Origin: Jannaschia donghaensis
Lineage (GTDB): Bacteria > Pseudomonadota > Alphaproteobacteria > Rhodobacterales > Rhodobacteraceae
Length of the DNA: 64,000 nt
NCBI RefSeq assembly: GCF_001403795.1
Contig: NZ_CXSU01000011.1
Location: forward strand, 505,583-569,582
Reading direction: 5' to 3'
Position numbers and translations under genes: made by a program. Shown in pieces: positions 38,244-47,301 of this stretch. The notes under the pieces are model-generated. The model ran no database searches. It saw only the letters and a list, made by a program, of their open reading frames with translations, and had not been told where the DNA came from. The stretch's first letter is position 1. Each line of letters opens with the position of its first letter.

Positions 38244-38318
38244 TTGTAGGCCCCCGGAGCGGCGACTGGGTGGGGGCAAGAAATCGCCGCCCCGGGGGTG
38301 AGCTTATCGCTCCTACAA
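38244..38318. other. Long nested inverted repeat, possible structured RNA
   Basis: Within the 303-bp gap between ilvE and the DUF2794 gene. An inner 15-bp stem (CCCCCGGAGCGGCGA / TCGCCGCCCCGGGGG, one mismatch, 18-nt loop) is enclosed by an outer 7-bp stem (TTGTAGG / CCTACAA), with a 13-nt one-sided bulge. It is separate from the ilvE terminator and has no poly-T tail. It could be a small RNA, a leader structure for the next gene or an RNA-processing site. I do not recognise it as a known family. Confidence 0.45.
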
Positions 38319-38464
38319 GACAATGTATCGTTTGTGGACTTGGCGAATTCGGGGAAGGCGCGCGGTCTTGGGCGGGTGATTTCATGGCTGGATCAAGGCA
38401 ACGTTAACGAAGCGTTCACTGCTGACCCCTTGCCAACCGCAGGGACGGGGGGCACGTTCCAGAC

Positions 38465-38797
38465 ATGAATGCGCCGACACCGATCCACGCCCCGCAGGAT
38501 ACCATCCATTTTCACCGCACCGAGCTTTCGGTGATCCTGTCGCTCTATGGTCGGTTCGTCGCCGCAGGCGAATGGCGGGATTACGGAATCTCCGCTTTGC
38601 GTGACGTGGCCATCTTCTCGATCTTCCGCCGCACCGCCGAACAGCCGATGTACCGCATCGAGAAACGCCCCAAGATGGCGGCAAAGCAGGGGATGTACTG
38701 CGTGATCGGCATGGATGGCCGGATATTGAAGCGTGGGTCGGATCTGAAGACGGTGCTGCGCGTGTTGGAGAGGAAGTTGATCCGGGCGGTGGAGTAG
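38465..38797 (+). CDS. DUF2794 family protein
   Basis: A 110-residue alphaproteobacterial protein matching the DUF2794 pattern: FHRTELSVILSLYGR, AAGEWRDYGIS, FSIFRR, YRIEK and ILKRGSDLKTVLRVLERKL. Function is not known. No membrane segment or signal peptide. The long inverted repeat at 38244-38318 lies about 150 bp upstream. Confidence 0.85.
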   Translation: MNAPTPIHAPQDTIHFHRTELSVILSLYGRFVAAGEWRDYGISALRDVAIFSIFRRTAEQPMYRIEKRPKMAAKQGMYCVIGMDGRILKRGSDLKTVLRVLERKLIRAVE

Positions 38798-38889
38798 GGG
38801 CGGAGGGTGGCTGTGAGCCTATCTTGCACATCAGTCGTGATGCAGCGAATGTTTGGTTCGCCAAAGCCGTCATAATCGAACGTGAACCA

Positions 38890-39567
38890 ATGCCAATCCT
38901 CGAAAATAATCCTAAGTTATGCGACGGTTTTTGGAGATTTGTCCGTGGGGATATGGAGGATCAAGTTTTCGAAAACTGGCTGTATTCCTCTAATGAGATT
39001 GAAGATGCCTTGGGTGAAGAAGGATATCTTGCCGCCATCTCGGTGAATTTTTATGATGCGAAGCGACTTGCGGAGTTCAAGGCTTACCTAAGCCAGCATC
39101 TTTTCAAGCCTGCCTGTTGCGACTGTCATTCACAGCCTGACGATGGGTCGGTCTCACTTGGAGAATGGCCAAGCGACAGATTTGAGATAATCGAGCGCGA
39201 AATCGATGGGATATGGTGGCTCCATCGGCTCGAATGCAAAGAATGTAAGACGATGTGGCACTTGGCGGCAGAGGAGAGAATTTTTGATGTATGGCTGTTA
39301 AAACGGTATCCAATAGCCAGCCGATCGCAAGTGCAGACATATCGCGATCTTCTGATGTCAGCCAAGGCTTCCGGATCAAAAGTCTGGTACTTTGACCCAA
39401 CTGTTTCGTGGGAGATACCGGCAGCGATCCGAGATCTTGCCGAGGAGACACCCGGTATTGCGTGCTCGGAGATCGAGCGCATCCTACCAATCGATGTCGG
39501 AATTGTTCGGCAACATGCGCGTGTCGTAGCTTCAAAGTACAAGCTGGACATAAATCTTGGAGCTTAG
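38890..39567 (+). CDS. Hypothetical protein with a Cys cluster, low-GC orphan
   Basis: A 225-residue protein from the ATG at 38890; an in-frame TTG at 38824 would add 22 residues. No family recognised with confidence. Paired cysteines (Cys76, Cys77, Cys79, then Cys116 and Cys119) could bind zinc. The N-terminal segment CDGFWRFVRGDMEDQVFENW resembles small proteins sometimes found as immunity or stand-alone proteins beside toxins, but that is a weak impression. Base composition is visibly more AT-rich than the neighbours, which suggests recent transfer. No toxin gene is beside it. Confidence 0.7.
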   Translation: MPILENNPKLCDGFWRFVRGDMEDQVFENWLYSSNEIEDALGEEGYLAAISVNFYDAKRLAEFKAYLSQHLFKPACCDCHSQPDDGSVSLGEWPSDRFEIIEREIDGIWWLHRLECKECKTMWHLAAEERIFDVWLLKRYPIASRSQVQTYRDLLMSAKASGSKVWYFDPTVSWEIPAAIRDLAEETPGIACSEIERILPIDVGIVRQHARVVASKYKLDINLGA

Positions 39568-39820
39568 TGGCCAATTAACCGCCAAGTGCAAAGCCGATAT
39601 CAAATGTAAGGCAGTTCTGTCCGCACGGCTGCCTTCCGCCCCACGTCATGCCGGCGGCGAAGTGAACGTTCGCTTCGGGTAAATCGCGTCGATCGATCCC
39701 AACTGCCGGAGCTCTTGATTTTTCAGGCGGCAATTCAAAGTAAGTGGTTTTCTCCACGTGGGACCGCGGGCTTTGTCCTATTGATCTATCAGATGGATAT
39801 TTACATACGGCCCGTTGGTT
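39568..39820. other. AT-rich intergenic region
   Basis: About 250 bp between the orphan gene and the sensor kinase. A 60-codon frame on the minus strand (39575-39757) exists but lacks convincing coding support. The region shares the lower GC of the orphan gene and may be part of the same acquired segment. Confidence 0.35.
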
Positions 39821-41221
39821 TCAGAGCGCCAGTATAGGTCTTGGATGAGTCGAATGGTCACTGATGGGAAGGCTCATCGAAACGCTGAACGCGGCCGCCG
39901 ATGTGCTCGATGTAGTTGTCCCGCCAAAGGCTTCCGATACGGCGTTCACGATTGAGAGGCCCAAGCCAGATCCTTGTGATGGCTCGACTTGGCCGAAGCG
40001 TGCCATTGCTGTGTCGATGTCAGACTGTGAGATACCCTTTCCGTCGTCGGAAACCGTAACCTTGAGCCTGTTGTACCCATGGGAGGCTGTGAGCGCGATT
40101 TCTGTCAGGCCTCCGCCTCCGTGGGCGAGTGCGTTGTTAAGAAGGTTCAGGACAGCCTGCTCGAACATGAGCGCGTCTCCGGTCAAATTGGGTAGTGTCG
40201 GCGGTATTTCTACATCGAAGACGATCCCTTTCGCGTCAGATTGCTTTTGGAACCCGGCTGCTATCCCTAGCAATACGGCCCTCGGATCGAACGTTCCAAA
40301 GCTTGCACCGCGGTGGCCGGCGCGGGCACGTTCCAGCGCGAGCAGACTGTCGGCCAAGGCCGCCGACCGACGCGCCGCTTCGACGAGATCGGCGCTCCGC
40401 GCGCGCATGTCGGCCGGAGTTTTGGCTGTCTCCACCGCTTCAGCAAGGCTCAGGACACCAGCGATTGGATTGCGCAACTGATGCGTCGCGTCAGAAATAA
40501 ACCGATCCTTGGCATCCAAGGTCAGACGGAGTTGTTCGAGCAGCGCATTCAACCGCGCGACGATCCCGGCAACTTCCTGCGGGATCTTGCGCTTGATTGG
40601 CGAGAGATCATCTGGCGATCTTTGTTCGATGGCATTCTCCAGATCATCGAGCGGCAGAAGGCCCAGGCGAACGCCGAACCAGACAATCACTGCCAACGCG
40701 CTGAGCAGGAGCGCGATGATTGCAAACGTAGGACGTGTCCGGCCATCAACGAAGCCATCCAGCAGGGAGGTGTTTTGCCACACGGTGAAGGTGAAGGGAC
40801 CAGTCAATTGGTCGATGGACATAAGTTGCCGGAAGCGGAGGGCCCGGACAGGTTCACCACGGTAGATTGCTTCGTAATACGTCTGTTCCGGTACGTCCCC
40901 GCCCGCAGTGCCCGGAACAACGGGGGGCGTCGCGTAACCGGTCACGAAGACGCCGTCGGGCGCGTAGACATGGTAGAAGACTGCACCACCCGAGGTATCG
41001 CGCAGCAGGTCGCGGGTCGCTTCGCTTAGCGCGTCGCCCCCGGTCACGGCAGTATCGCGCGAAATGGACAGCGCCGTCGACAGGAGCGAGCGATCAAACC
41101 GGTCGATCGCGCGTGCCTGAGCATCAGCATAGGCCCAAATCCCGACGAGCGCTGCGATGACCAGAAGGGGTGCGAGGATGACGGCCGTGAGCCGCGCGCG
41201 CAGGGACAGGACCCTGTTCAT
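39821..41221 (-). CDS. TctE-type sensor histidine kinase
   Basis: A 466-residue membrane kinase. Two membrane helices (about 10-30 and 165-187) flank a periplasmic sensor region of about 130 residues, followed by a HAMP-like linker, the H-box DATHQLRNPIAGV, N-box LNLLNNALAHGG and G-boxes DDGKGI and GSGLGLSIV. TctE kinases sense tricarboxylates and control tctCBA. It overlaps the response regulator gene (ATGA) and is next to a TctC/TctA transporter, making a sensing-uptake module. Confidence 0.88.
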   Translation of the reverse strand: MNRVLSLRARLTAVILAPLLVIAALVGIWAYADAQARAIDRFDRSLLSTALSISRDTAVTGGDALSEATRDLLRDTSGGAVFYHVYAPDGVFVTGYATPPVVPGTAGGDVPEQTYYEAIYRGEPVRALRFRQLMSIDQLTGPFTFTVWQNTSLLDGFVDGRTRPTFAIIALLLSALAVIVWFGVRLGLLPLDDLENAIEQRSPDDLSPIKRKIPQEVAGIVARLNALLEQLRLTLDAKDRFISDATHQLRNPIAGVLSLAEAVETAKTPADMRARSADLVEAARRSAALADSLLALERARAGHRGASFGTFDPRAVLLGIAAGFQKQSDAKGIVFDVEIPPTLPNLTGDALMFEQAVLNLLNNALAHGGGGLTEIALTASHGYNRLKVTVSDDGKGISQSDIDTAMARFGQVEPSQGSGLGLSIVNAVSEAFGGTTTSSTSAAAFSVSMSLPISDHSTHPRPILAL

Positions 41222-41886
41222 TCGGTCGCCTGCATCATGTACCCAAGTCCGCGGCTCACGATGATGGAGACGCCGAAAGGAGCCAGACGTTTGCGCAACC
41301 GCGAGACGTAGACTTCGACGACCGGTTCATCGACATCCGCGCCCGTGCCGTAAAGGCTGTCGAGAAGGACCTGCTTTGATACCAGGCGACCGCTGGCTTG
41401 AAGCAACCGCTCGAACACCGCGATCTCGCGGCGCGGAATTGCAAGGGGGCCACCGGGCGCAGTTATCATCCTAGCGCCGATATCGAAGACCAGCGATCCG
41501 ATCCGCGTCTGGACTTTGGGTGTATCGGTCACGCGCCGCGACAGGGCTCTGATCCGGGCGGCGAATTCCTGCATCTCGAAAGGTTTGCTCAGGTAGTCGT
41601 CCGCTCCGGCATCCAAACCGCGGACCTTATCGTTGGTTTCCGCTCGGGCGGTCAAAAGCAGCACAGGCCGCATGTCGCCCCGCGCCCGCATCCCGCGAAG
41701 AATCTCCAGCCCGTCCTTGCCGGGAAGGTTGATGTCTAGAACAATCAGATCGGAGTCGTCGCTGCGCAGATAGGCGTCCGCCTCATCGCCATCCTGGATC
41801 AGGTCGATCGCGTGGCCCGCGTCCTGAAGGTTGTAGGCGATTCCCTTGGCCACCGACAGGTTGTCTTCGATCACGACCACACGCAT
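41218..41886 (-). CDS. TctD-type response regulator
   Basis: A 222-residue OmpR-class regulator: phospho-acceptor Asp51 in VLDINLPGKDG, KPFEMQEF switch region, winged-helix C-terminus with VEVYVSRLRKRL and RGLGYMM. The ATG at 41886 begins MRVVVIEDN, the usual start; longer in-frame starts add unrelated sequence. Divergent from the binding-protein gene across 153 bp, the likely target promoter. Confidence 0.9.
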   Translation of the reverse strand: MRVVVIEDNLSVAKGIAYNLQDAGHAIDLIQDGDEADAYLRSDDSDLIVLDINLPGKDGLEILRGMRARGDMRPVLLLTARAETNDKVRGLDAGADDYLSKPFEMQEFAARIRALSRRVTDTPKVQTRIGSLVFDIGARMITAPGGPLAIPRREIAVFERLLQASGRLVSKQVLLDSLYGTGADVDEPVVEVYVSRLRKRLAPFGVSIIVSRGLGYMMQATE

Positions 41887-42004
41887 GGAAAACCCTTTCC
41901 GCAAGAAACCAAGCAATAATCCGCCCGATGAAAGGTTCATGCAAGTATCGCGCCGCATGATCGGACCACCAAGGCAGCTGGGGAGGCTGTCTGATTATCT
42001 ACGG

Positions 42005-42020
42005 CCGACGCGACCGTCGG
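42005..42020. promoter_or_regulatory. Short perfect dyad before the binding-protein gene
   Basis: CCGACG-CGAC-CGTCGG, a perfect 6+4+6 inverted repeat, ends 19 bp before the ATG at 42040 and just ahead of its gggagg ribosome site. It may be an operator or a leader hairpin affecting translation. No repeat of it was seen elsewhere nearby. Confidence 0.35.
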
Positions 42021-42039
42021 ACTTTGGGAGGAAGACCTT

Positions 42040-43143
42040 ATGATTTCGAAAACCAAGCGCCTTATGGCGTCTGTTGCCGTGCTGTCGGCTGCGATGACCG
42101 GGGCACCTGCATTGGCCGATGGCCATGCCATCGACCTCGAAGGCAAGACCGTGGAGTGGATCATTCCATTCTCGGAGACGGGTGGGTCTGCCAAATGGGC
42201 CAATTTCTACGCCCCCCTGCTGTCCGAAGCGCTGCCGGGGAATCCGACGGTCGTCGTGACTTTCATGCCCGGTGCAGGTTCGACCAAAGGTGCGAACTTC
42301 TTTCAGGATGTGGAATACGACGATGGCACGACGATCTTTGGCTCGTCCGGGTCCACGCAGTTTCCATACCTGCTGAGCGATCCACGCGTGCGTTACGAAT
42401 ATGGCGACTGGAATGTGGTTCTGGCGTCGGGCACCGGTGGCGTAGCCTATCTGCCGGCTGATCTGGCGGGTCAATTGGGCGAGGGCGGTGACGCGACCGC
42501 GCTGGCCGGAGAAGACTTCATCTATGGCAGCCAGGGGGCCACCCGCCTCGACCTCGTGCCGCTTCTGGCATGGGAAATGCTGGGCCTTCAGGTCGAGCCG
42601 GTCTTTGGCATCGAAGGGCGCGGCGACGGTCGCCTGATGTTCGAGCGCGGCGAAGCCAACATCGACTACCAGACTTCGTCGTCCTATCTGTCGGGCGTGA
42701 CGCCCCTGGTCGAAGCGGGCACTGCGGTGCCGTGGTTCGCGTTCGGCGCGCTGGATGACGCGGGCAACATAGTGCGTGACCCGACGTTCCCCGATATGCC
42801 CAGTTTCAAGGAAGTCTGCGATGTCACCGATGGCTGCGAAACCTCGGGCAAGCAATGGGATGCCTGGAAGGCTTTCTTCGTCGCCGGTTTCCCCGCCCAG
42901 AAGATGGTATTCCTGCCCGCCGGAGCGCCGGACGCAGCCATCGCGACCTACACGCAAGCCTTCGAGGACGTGAAGGCCCGTGCCGATTTTGCCGAGATCA
43001 GCACCGCGCGCCTTGGCGTTTATCCGCAACTGACGGGTGCGGCGGCGCAGACCGCGCTGGACAGCGCAACAGTCGTGCCGGAAGCCTCCAAGGCCTACGT
43101 CACCGGCTGGCTCAAGGATCGCTACGGCGTCGTCCTGGAGTGA
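42040..43143 (+). CDS. TctC-like tripartite tricarboxylate transporter binding protein
   Basis: A 367-residue periplasmic solute receptor of the Bug/TctC type. A signal peptide (about 1-26, ending APALA) precedes GKTVEWIIPFSETGGSAKWANF and MPGAGSTKGANFF, corresponding to the two ligand-contacting loops of the family. The protein is somewhat longer than typical Bug proteins (about 325) and the motifs are diverged. It is followed by a hairpin and then the TctA-TctB fusion, so it supplies ligand to that permease. Confidence 0.85.
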   Translation: MISKTKRLMASVAVLSAAMTGAPALADGHAIDLEGKTVEWIIPFSETGGSAKWANFYAPLLSEALPGNPTVVVTFMPGAGSTKGANFFQDVEYDDGTTIFGSSGSTQFPYLLSDPRVRYEYGDWNVVLASGTGGVAYLPADLAGQLGEGGDATALAGEDFIYGSQGATRLDLVPLLAWEMLGLQVEPVFGIEGRGDGRLMFERGEANIDYQTSSSYLSGVTPLVEAGTAVPWFAFGALDDAGNIVRDPTFPDMPSFKEVCDVTDGCETSGKQWDAWKAFFVAGFPAQKMVFLPAGAPDAAIATYTQAFEDVKARADFAEISTARLGVYPQLTGAAAQTALDSATVVPEASKAYVTGWLKDRYGVVLE

Positions 43144-43152
43144 TCTAGCCTT

Positions 43153-43190
43153 GTCTTCCCCGTACGTCGGCGGCGGGGAAGACCCTTCTT
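43153..43190 (+). terminator. Intra-operon hairpin between binding protein and permease genes
   Basis: A perfect 10-bp stem GTCTTCCCCG / CGGGGAAGAC with an 11-nt loop is followed by CCTTCTT. It lies 10 bp after the binding-protein stop. Such partial terminators or mRNA-stabilising hairpins typically raise receptor levels relative to the permease. Confidence 0.7.
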
Positions 43191-43220
43191 GCCAACCAAT
43201 TTTATATTGAGGTTGCTGCG

Positions 43221-45248
43221 ATGGACGTCATTGCGATGGCGCTTCCGGCGTTGAACGACGCCTTCGCCATGATCCTCCAGCCGCATGTCGTCGGCTATCT
43301 GGTCCTCGGCGTGGTCATGGGCCTGTGCATCGGGGTCTTCCCCGGTTTGGGCGGCATTGCCGGACTTTCGCTGCTGCTTCCATTCATGTTCGGGATGGAG
43401 CCTGTCTCGGGCCTCGCCCTGATGATCGGCATGGTCGCTGTCGTGCCCACGTCCGACACCTTCGCCTCCGTTCTCATGGGCATCCCCGGATCATCGGCGT
43501 CGCAAGCTACCGTCCTCGATGGATTCCCCATGGCCAAGAAAGGTCAGGCGGCCCGTGCCCTGTCAGCCGCCTTTGCGTCCTCTCTGTTCGGAGGCCTGTT
43601 CGGTGCGGCCTTCCTGACAGTCTTCATCCTGGCCGCGCGCCCCATTGTTCTCTTGTTCCAGACGCCGGAACTTTTGATGATCACGATCTTCGGGCTGTCG
43701 ATGGTCGGCATCCTCGCCGGTCGGGTCGCGATCAAGGGCATTGTCGCCGCGTGCGTCGGCATCTTGGTGGGCACCATCGGGGAAGGGGCCAGCTCGGGCG
43801 CGCTGCGCATGTCGACCTACAACCTGCCGTATCTGGTGGACGGGCTGAAATTGGTGATCGTCGGTTTGGGCGTCTTCGCTATCCCCGAAATCATCGCGCT
43901 CTTGCGGCAGGACAAGGCCATTTCCGACCGCGCCAACTTGGGCGGCGGCTGGCTGGTGGGGGTCAAGGACTGGTGGGCGAACCGCTGGCTCTCGATGCGC
44001 TGCTCGCTGATCGGCGTCATCGTCGGTGTGATCCCCGGCCTCGGCGGGTCGGTCGTCGACTGGATCGCCTATGGCCATACCGTGCAGACCGCCAAAGACA
44101 AGACGCAGTTCGGGTCGGGTGACGTGCGCGGTGTTATCGGGCCGGAGTCGTCGAACAACGCCAAGGAAGGCGGAGGCCTGGTGCCAACACTTCTCTTCGG
44201 CATTCCTGGCTCGGGCTCGATGGCGATCTTCATCTCTGCGGTGGCTCTTCTCGGGACCGGCTCGATCGAAGTCGGCCCGTCCATGCTCAAGAATAATCTC
44301 GACTTCACCTACGCCATCGTCTGGCTCCTGGCGTCGGCGAATGTCGTGGGAACGTTGATCTGCATCGCCGCGTCTGGCGGCATCGCGCGGCTGACGAACA
44401 TTCGCTTCGCGCTGCTCGCGCCGTTCTTGTTCATGATCATCGCCTTCGCGGCTTTCCAGTCACGCCAAGAGATCTGGGATCTGGTTGCGCTCTTCGGGAT
44501 CGGCCTTCTGGGCATTTTCATGCGGCGGTTCGATTGGTCCCGCCCCGCGTTCCTGATCGGGTTCGTGCTGTCCGCTCCGGCCGAACGTTACACCAATCAG
44601 GCGTATCAGATCGGCGCGTCCCGCTTCCGTCGTGGGTTCGAGGAGGGGTTGGAGTATGTCTTCAGCCCCATCGTCATCATCCTGATCGTCATCACCCTGA
44701 TTTCTGTCGTAGTCGGCCTGCGCCAAGCCAAAACGATCCAGGCCGAAGGCGACGTCGCGTCGGGCTCCAAACGCGCGCCGCTCGTGTTTCTGCTGATCTT
44801 GTCCGCCTACGTCGGCCTCACCTACTGGAACGCGGCGATCATCCCGGACTTTGCGCGCATGGACCGGGTGTTTCCCGTGTTCGTCGCCACCATCGCCCTT
44901 ATTGGATGTGCGCTTCTGCTGGTGCAGATGATGCGCAGCCCCGAAACCAGTGCCATCTTCGCCGACCGTGAAGCGCAGGAAGCATCGTCGAACACCCACG
45001 CCCTCTGGCCGACGCTCGCCTGGTTCGCGGCCCTGCTGATCGCGTCGGCATTGGTCGGTTTCATCTTCGCGCTCGCGGTATTTCTATTGCTGTTCATCCG
45101 CATTCGCGCAGGGAAAAGCTGGGCTTACGCGGCGACATATGCGGCAGGGGGCATCACTTTCATCTGTGCGATGGCCTGGACATTGAACCGGGATTTCCCG
45201 CCGGGCCTGCTTCAGAACTATGTTGATCTTCCGTGGCCGCTCACATGA
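43221..45248 (+). CDS. TctA-TctB fusion permease of a tripartite tricarboxylate transporter
   Basis: A 675-residue polytopic protein. Residues about 1-500 are TctA, with the duplicated glycine motifs FPGLGGIAGLSLLLP and IPGLGGSVVDWIAYG plus ESSNNAKEGGGLVPTLLFG. Residues about 515-675 form a four-helix TctB domain (VFPVFVATIALIG ... LVGFIFALAVFLLLFI). TctA and TctB are normally separate genes, so this is a fusion. The stop overlaps the prpF-like gene (ATGA). Confidence 0.9.
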   Translation: MDVIAMALPALNDAFAMILQPHVVGYLVLGVVMGLCIGVFPGLGGIAGLSLLLPFMFGMEPVSGLALMIGMVAVVPTSDTFASVLMGIPGSSASQATVLDGFPMAKKGQAARALSAAFASSLFGGLFGAAFLTVFILAARPIVLLFQTPELLMITIFGLSMVGILAGRVAIKGIVAACVGILVGTIGEGASSGALRMSTYNLPYLVDGLKLVIVGLGVFAIPEIIALLRQDKAISDRANLGGGWLVGVKDWWANRWLSMRCSLIGVIVGVIPGLGGSVVDWIAYGHTVQTAKDKTQFGSGDVRGVIGPESSNNAKEGGGLVPTLLFGIPGSGSMAIFISAVALLGTGSIEVGPSMLKNNLDFTYAIVWLLASANVVGTLICIAASGGIARLTNIRFALLAPFLFMIIAFAAFQSRQEIWDLVALFGIGLLGIFMRRFDWSRPAFLIGFVLSAPAERYTNQAYQIGASRFRRGFEEGLEYVFSPIVIILIVITLISVVVGLRQAKTIQAEGDVASGSKRAPLVFLLILSAYVGLTYWNAAIIPDFARMDRVFPVFVATIALIGCALLLVQMMRSPETSAIFADREAQEASSNTHALWPTLAWFAALLIASALVGFIFALAVFLLLFIRIRAGKSWAYAATYAAGGITFICAMAWTLNRDFPPGLLQNYVDLPWPLT

Positions 45249-46336
45249 CCCAGACAGCCATTCCTTTCCTGTTCCTGCGCGGCGGCTCCTCGCGCGGGCC
45301 CTACATGAACCGCGCTGATCTGCCCGCAGATCGTGAAACGCTTGCACGTGTCCTGATTGCAATGGTCGGGTCGGGTCATCCGCTCAACATTGATGGCATC
45401 GGTGGCGGTAATGCGGTCACGACCAAGGTTGCGATGCTGTCGCGGTCAGACGACGATTGGGCCGATATCGACTACTTCTTTGCGCAGGTGAGCGTGGAGG
45501 ATCGTACGGTGGATTTCAAACCGACCTGCGGCAATATTCTGTCGGGTGTCGGACCTGCGGCCCTGGAGATGGACCTGATCGACGCGACCGAAGGGGAAAC
45601 CACGGTGAGGATCCGCGCCGTCAATACCGGCGCGCGCGTCGTCGCAACAGTGCAGACCTCGTCCGATGGCGTGATCTACGACGGTGAGGCAATGATCGAT
45701 GGCGTTCCGGGGACGGCGGCACCCGTTGCGTTGCAATTCATGGATACGGTTGGCGGCGCGACCGGGGCATTCCTGCCGACGGGCAATCTGGTCGACACAT
45801 TTAACGACATCGATGTGACCTGCATGGACGTCGCCATGCCGATGGTCATCGCGCGCGCCGACGCATTCGGTCTGACGGGATATGAAAGCGTCGCGGAGCT
45901 GAATGAGAACCGTGCCTTCTTTGCCAACATGGAGGCCGTTCGAATAATGGCGGGCGAAGCGATGGGGGGTGCGGACGTCGCGGGGTCGGTCACGCCCAAA
46001 TTCGGTTTGATCGCTCCGGCGCGCAATGGTGGAACGGTCGCAGCGCGATACTTCATGCCATGGACAGCCCATCCGACGATGGCGGTGACCGGTGCGCAAT
46101 GCCTCGCGTCCTGCGTGTTGACGCCGGGGACGGTGGCCGACGGGTTGGCGATACGGTCGAACGACCGGCCCGCTAAGATTGCTCTGGAACATCCTGTCGG
46201 CACGATTGACGTGCTGGTGGATTACGATCTGACCGCGGATGGCATCGACCTGCGCTCGGCCGGGCTGGTCCGGACGGCCCGCCTGCTGGCGCGTGGCGAG
46301 GTGATGATTCCACGCGATATCTGGAGCGGCACATGA
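45245..46336 (+). CDS. PrpF/GalD-family isomerase (4-oxalomesaconate tautomerase-like)
   Basis: A 363-residue PrpF-fold protein. N-terminal FLFLRGGSSRGPYM, the CGNI loop with catalytic-type Cys (PTCGNILSGVGPAA) and GAFLPTGN are family hallmarks. Members are 2-methylaconitate isomerase, 4-oxalomesaconate tautomerase or aconitate isomerase. The tricarboxylate transporter and TcuA-like gene nearby suggest an aconitate-like substrate here, but the sequence cannot decide. It overlaps both flanking genes (ATGA), so it is in a tight operon. Confidence 0.85.
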   Translation: MTQTAIPFLFLRGGSSRGPYMNRADLPADRETLARVLIAMVGSGHPLNIDGIGGGNAVTTKVAMLSRSDDDWADIDYFFAQVSVEDRTVDFKPTCGNILSGVGPAALEMDLIDATEGETTVRIRAVNTGARVVATVQTSSDGVIYDGEAMIDGVPGTAAPVALQFMDTVGGATGAFLPTGNLVDTFNDIDVTCMDVAMPMVIARADAFGLTGYESVAELNENRAFFANMEAVRIMAGEAMGGADVAGSVTPKFGLIAPARNGGTVAARYFMPWTAHPTMAVTGAQCLASCVLTPGTVADGLAIRSNDRPAKIALEHPVGTIDVLVDYDLTADGIDLRSAGLVRTARLLARGEVMIPRDIWSGT

Positions 46337-47301
46337 AGGTCCACATCCTTGACGATTGGTTCGACACGCTGCGCGGCCTGCCGTGCTTCGCCAAGCTGGC
46401 GGATCACGATGTCACCGTCTGGACGGATCACGAACCGGATCCGGAGCGCCTCGCGGCGCGGATCGCGCAGGCAGATGCGCTGGTGCTCTTCCGCGAGCGC
46501 ACGAAAATCGGCGCGAACCTGCTGTCGCGCGTGCCGAAGTTGCGGCTCATCAGCCAGCGCAGCGTCTATCCCCATGTCGACGTCGACGCCTGCACTGCGA
46601 ATGGCGTGTTGCTGTCGTCTAACATGCACAGCGACACGCCGTCCTATGCGGCCGCCGAGATGACGCTGGCGCTTATCCTTGCCAGCTATCGCCAGATCCC
46701 ACAGCAGGTCGCCTCGATCCGCGCGGGCGATTGGCAGATGGGCGTCGGGCGCACGCTGCGTGGTCGGACGCTGGGGCTTTACGGGTACGGGCGGATTGCA
46801 CAGGCCGTCGCGGGCTACGCCGAGGCGATTGGAATGCACGTGCAGTGGTGGGCCTCCGACGAAGGGCGGGCGCGGGCCCTCGCCGACGGTCGGAACATCG
46901 CGGCCAGTCGAGAGGCGTTCTTCGCGACCAGCGACGTGGTAAGCCTGCACGTCCGTCTGAAACCCGACACGCGCGGCATCATCACAGCCGCTGACCTGGC
47001 TGCAATGGCCCCGCGCAGCTTGCTGGTGAACACATCGCGGTCGGGTCTGATTGCAGCCGGTATGCTGGAGGCGGAGATCGCGCGTGGCCGTCTCCACGCC
47101 GCCGTTGACGTCTTCGACAATGAACCACTGCGCGATGCCGACAATCTGCTGCTGACACACCCGAATGTGACTCCAACGCCGCATATTGGCTATGTCACCG
47201 AGGACGAGTTCGATCTGCAATTTTCTGACATCTTCGATCAGGTCAACGCCTTCGCAGACGGCAGGGCAATCAACATGATCAACCCTGAGGTCTTGGGCTG
47301 A
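46333..47301 (+). CDS. D-2-hydroxyacid dehydrogenase (D-isomer-specific)
   Basis: A 322-residue NAD-dependent oxidoreductase. The NAD motif is GLYGYGRIAQAVAGYA, followed by the catalytic-type segments SLHVRLKPDTRGII, LLVNTSRSGLI, DVFDNEPL and the general-acid His in PHIGYVTEDEF. It interconverts a 2-hydroxy and a 2-oxo acid. Placement between the PrpF-like gene and the AbrB-type gene makes it part of the acid-catabolic unit. Its 3' end overlaps the convergent AbrB-type gene by 23 bp. Confidence 0.9.
   Translation: MKVHILDDWFDTLRGLPCFAKLADHDVTVWTDHEPDPERLAARIAQADALVLFRERTKIGANLLSRVPKLRLISQRSVYPHVDVDACTANGVLLSSNMHSDTPSYAAAEMTLALILASYRQIPQQVASIRAGDWQMGVGRTLRGRTLGLYGYGRIAQAVAGYAEAIGMHVQWWASDEGRARALADGRNIAASREAFFATSDVVSLHVRLKPDTRGIITAADLAAMAPRSLLVNTSRSGLIAAGMLEAEIARGRLHAAVDVFDNEPLRDADNLLLTHPNVTPTPHIGYVTEDEFDLQFSDIFDQVNAFADGRAINMINPEVLG

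Noticed and set aside
39575-39757. 60-codon frame on the minus strand ending FDIGFALGG
   Set aside because: No clear ribosome site, no family match and composition typical of the non-coding flank; not enough to call a gene.
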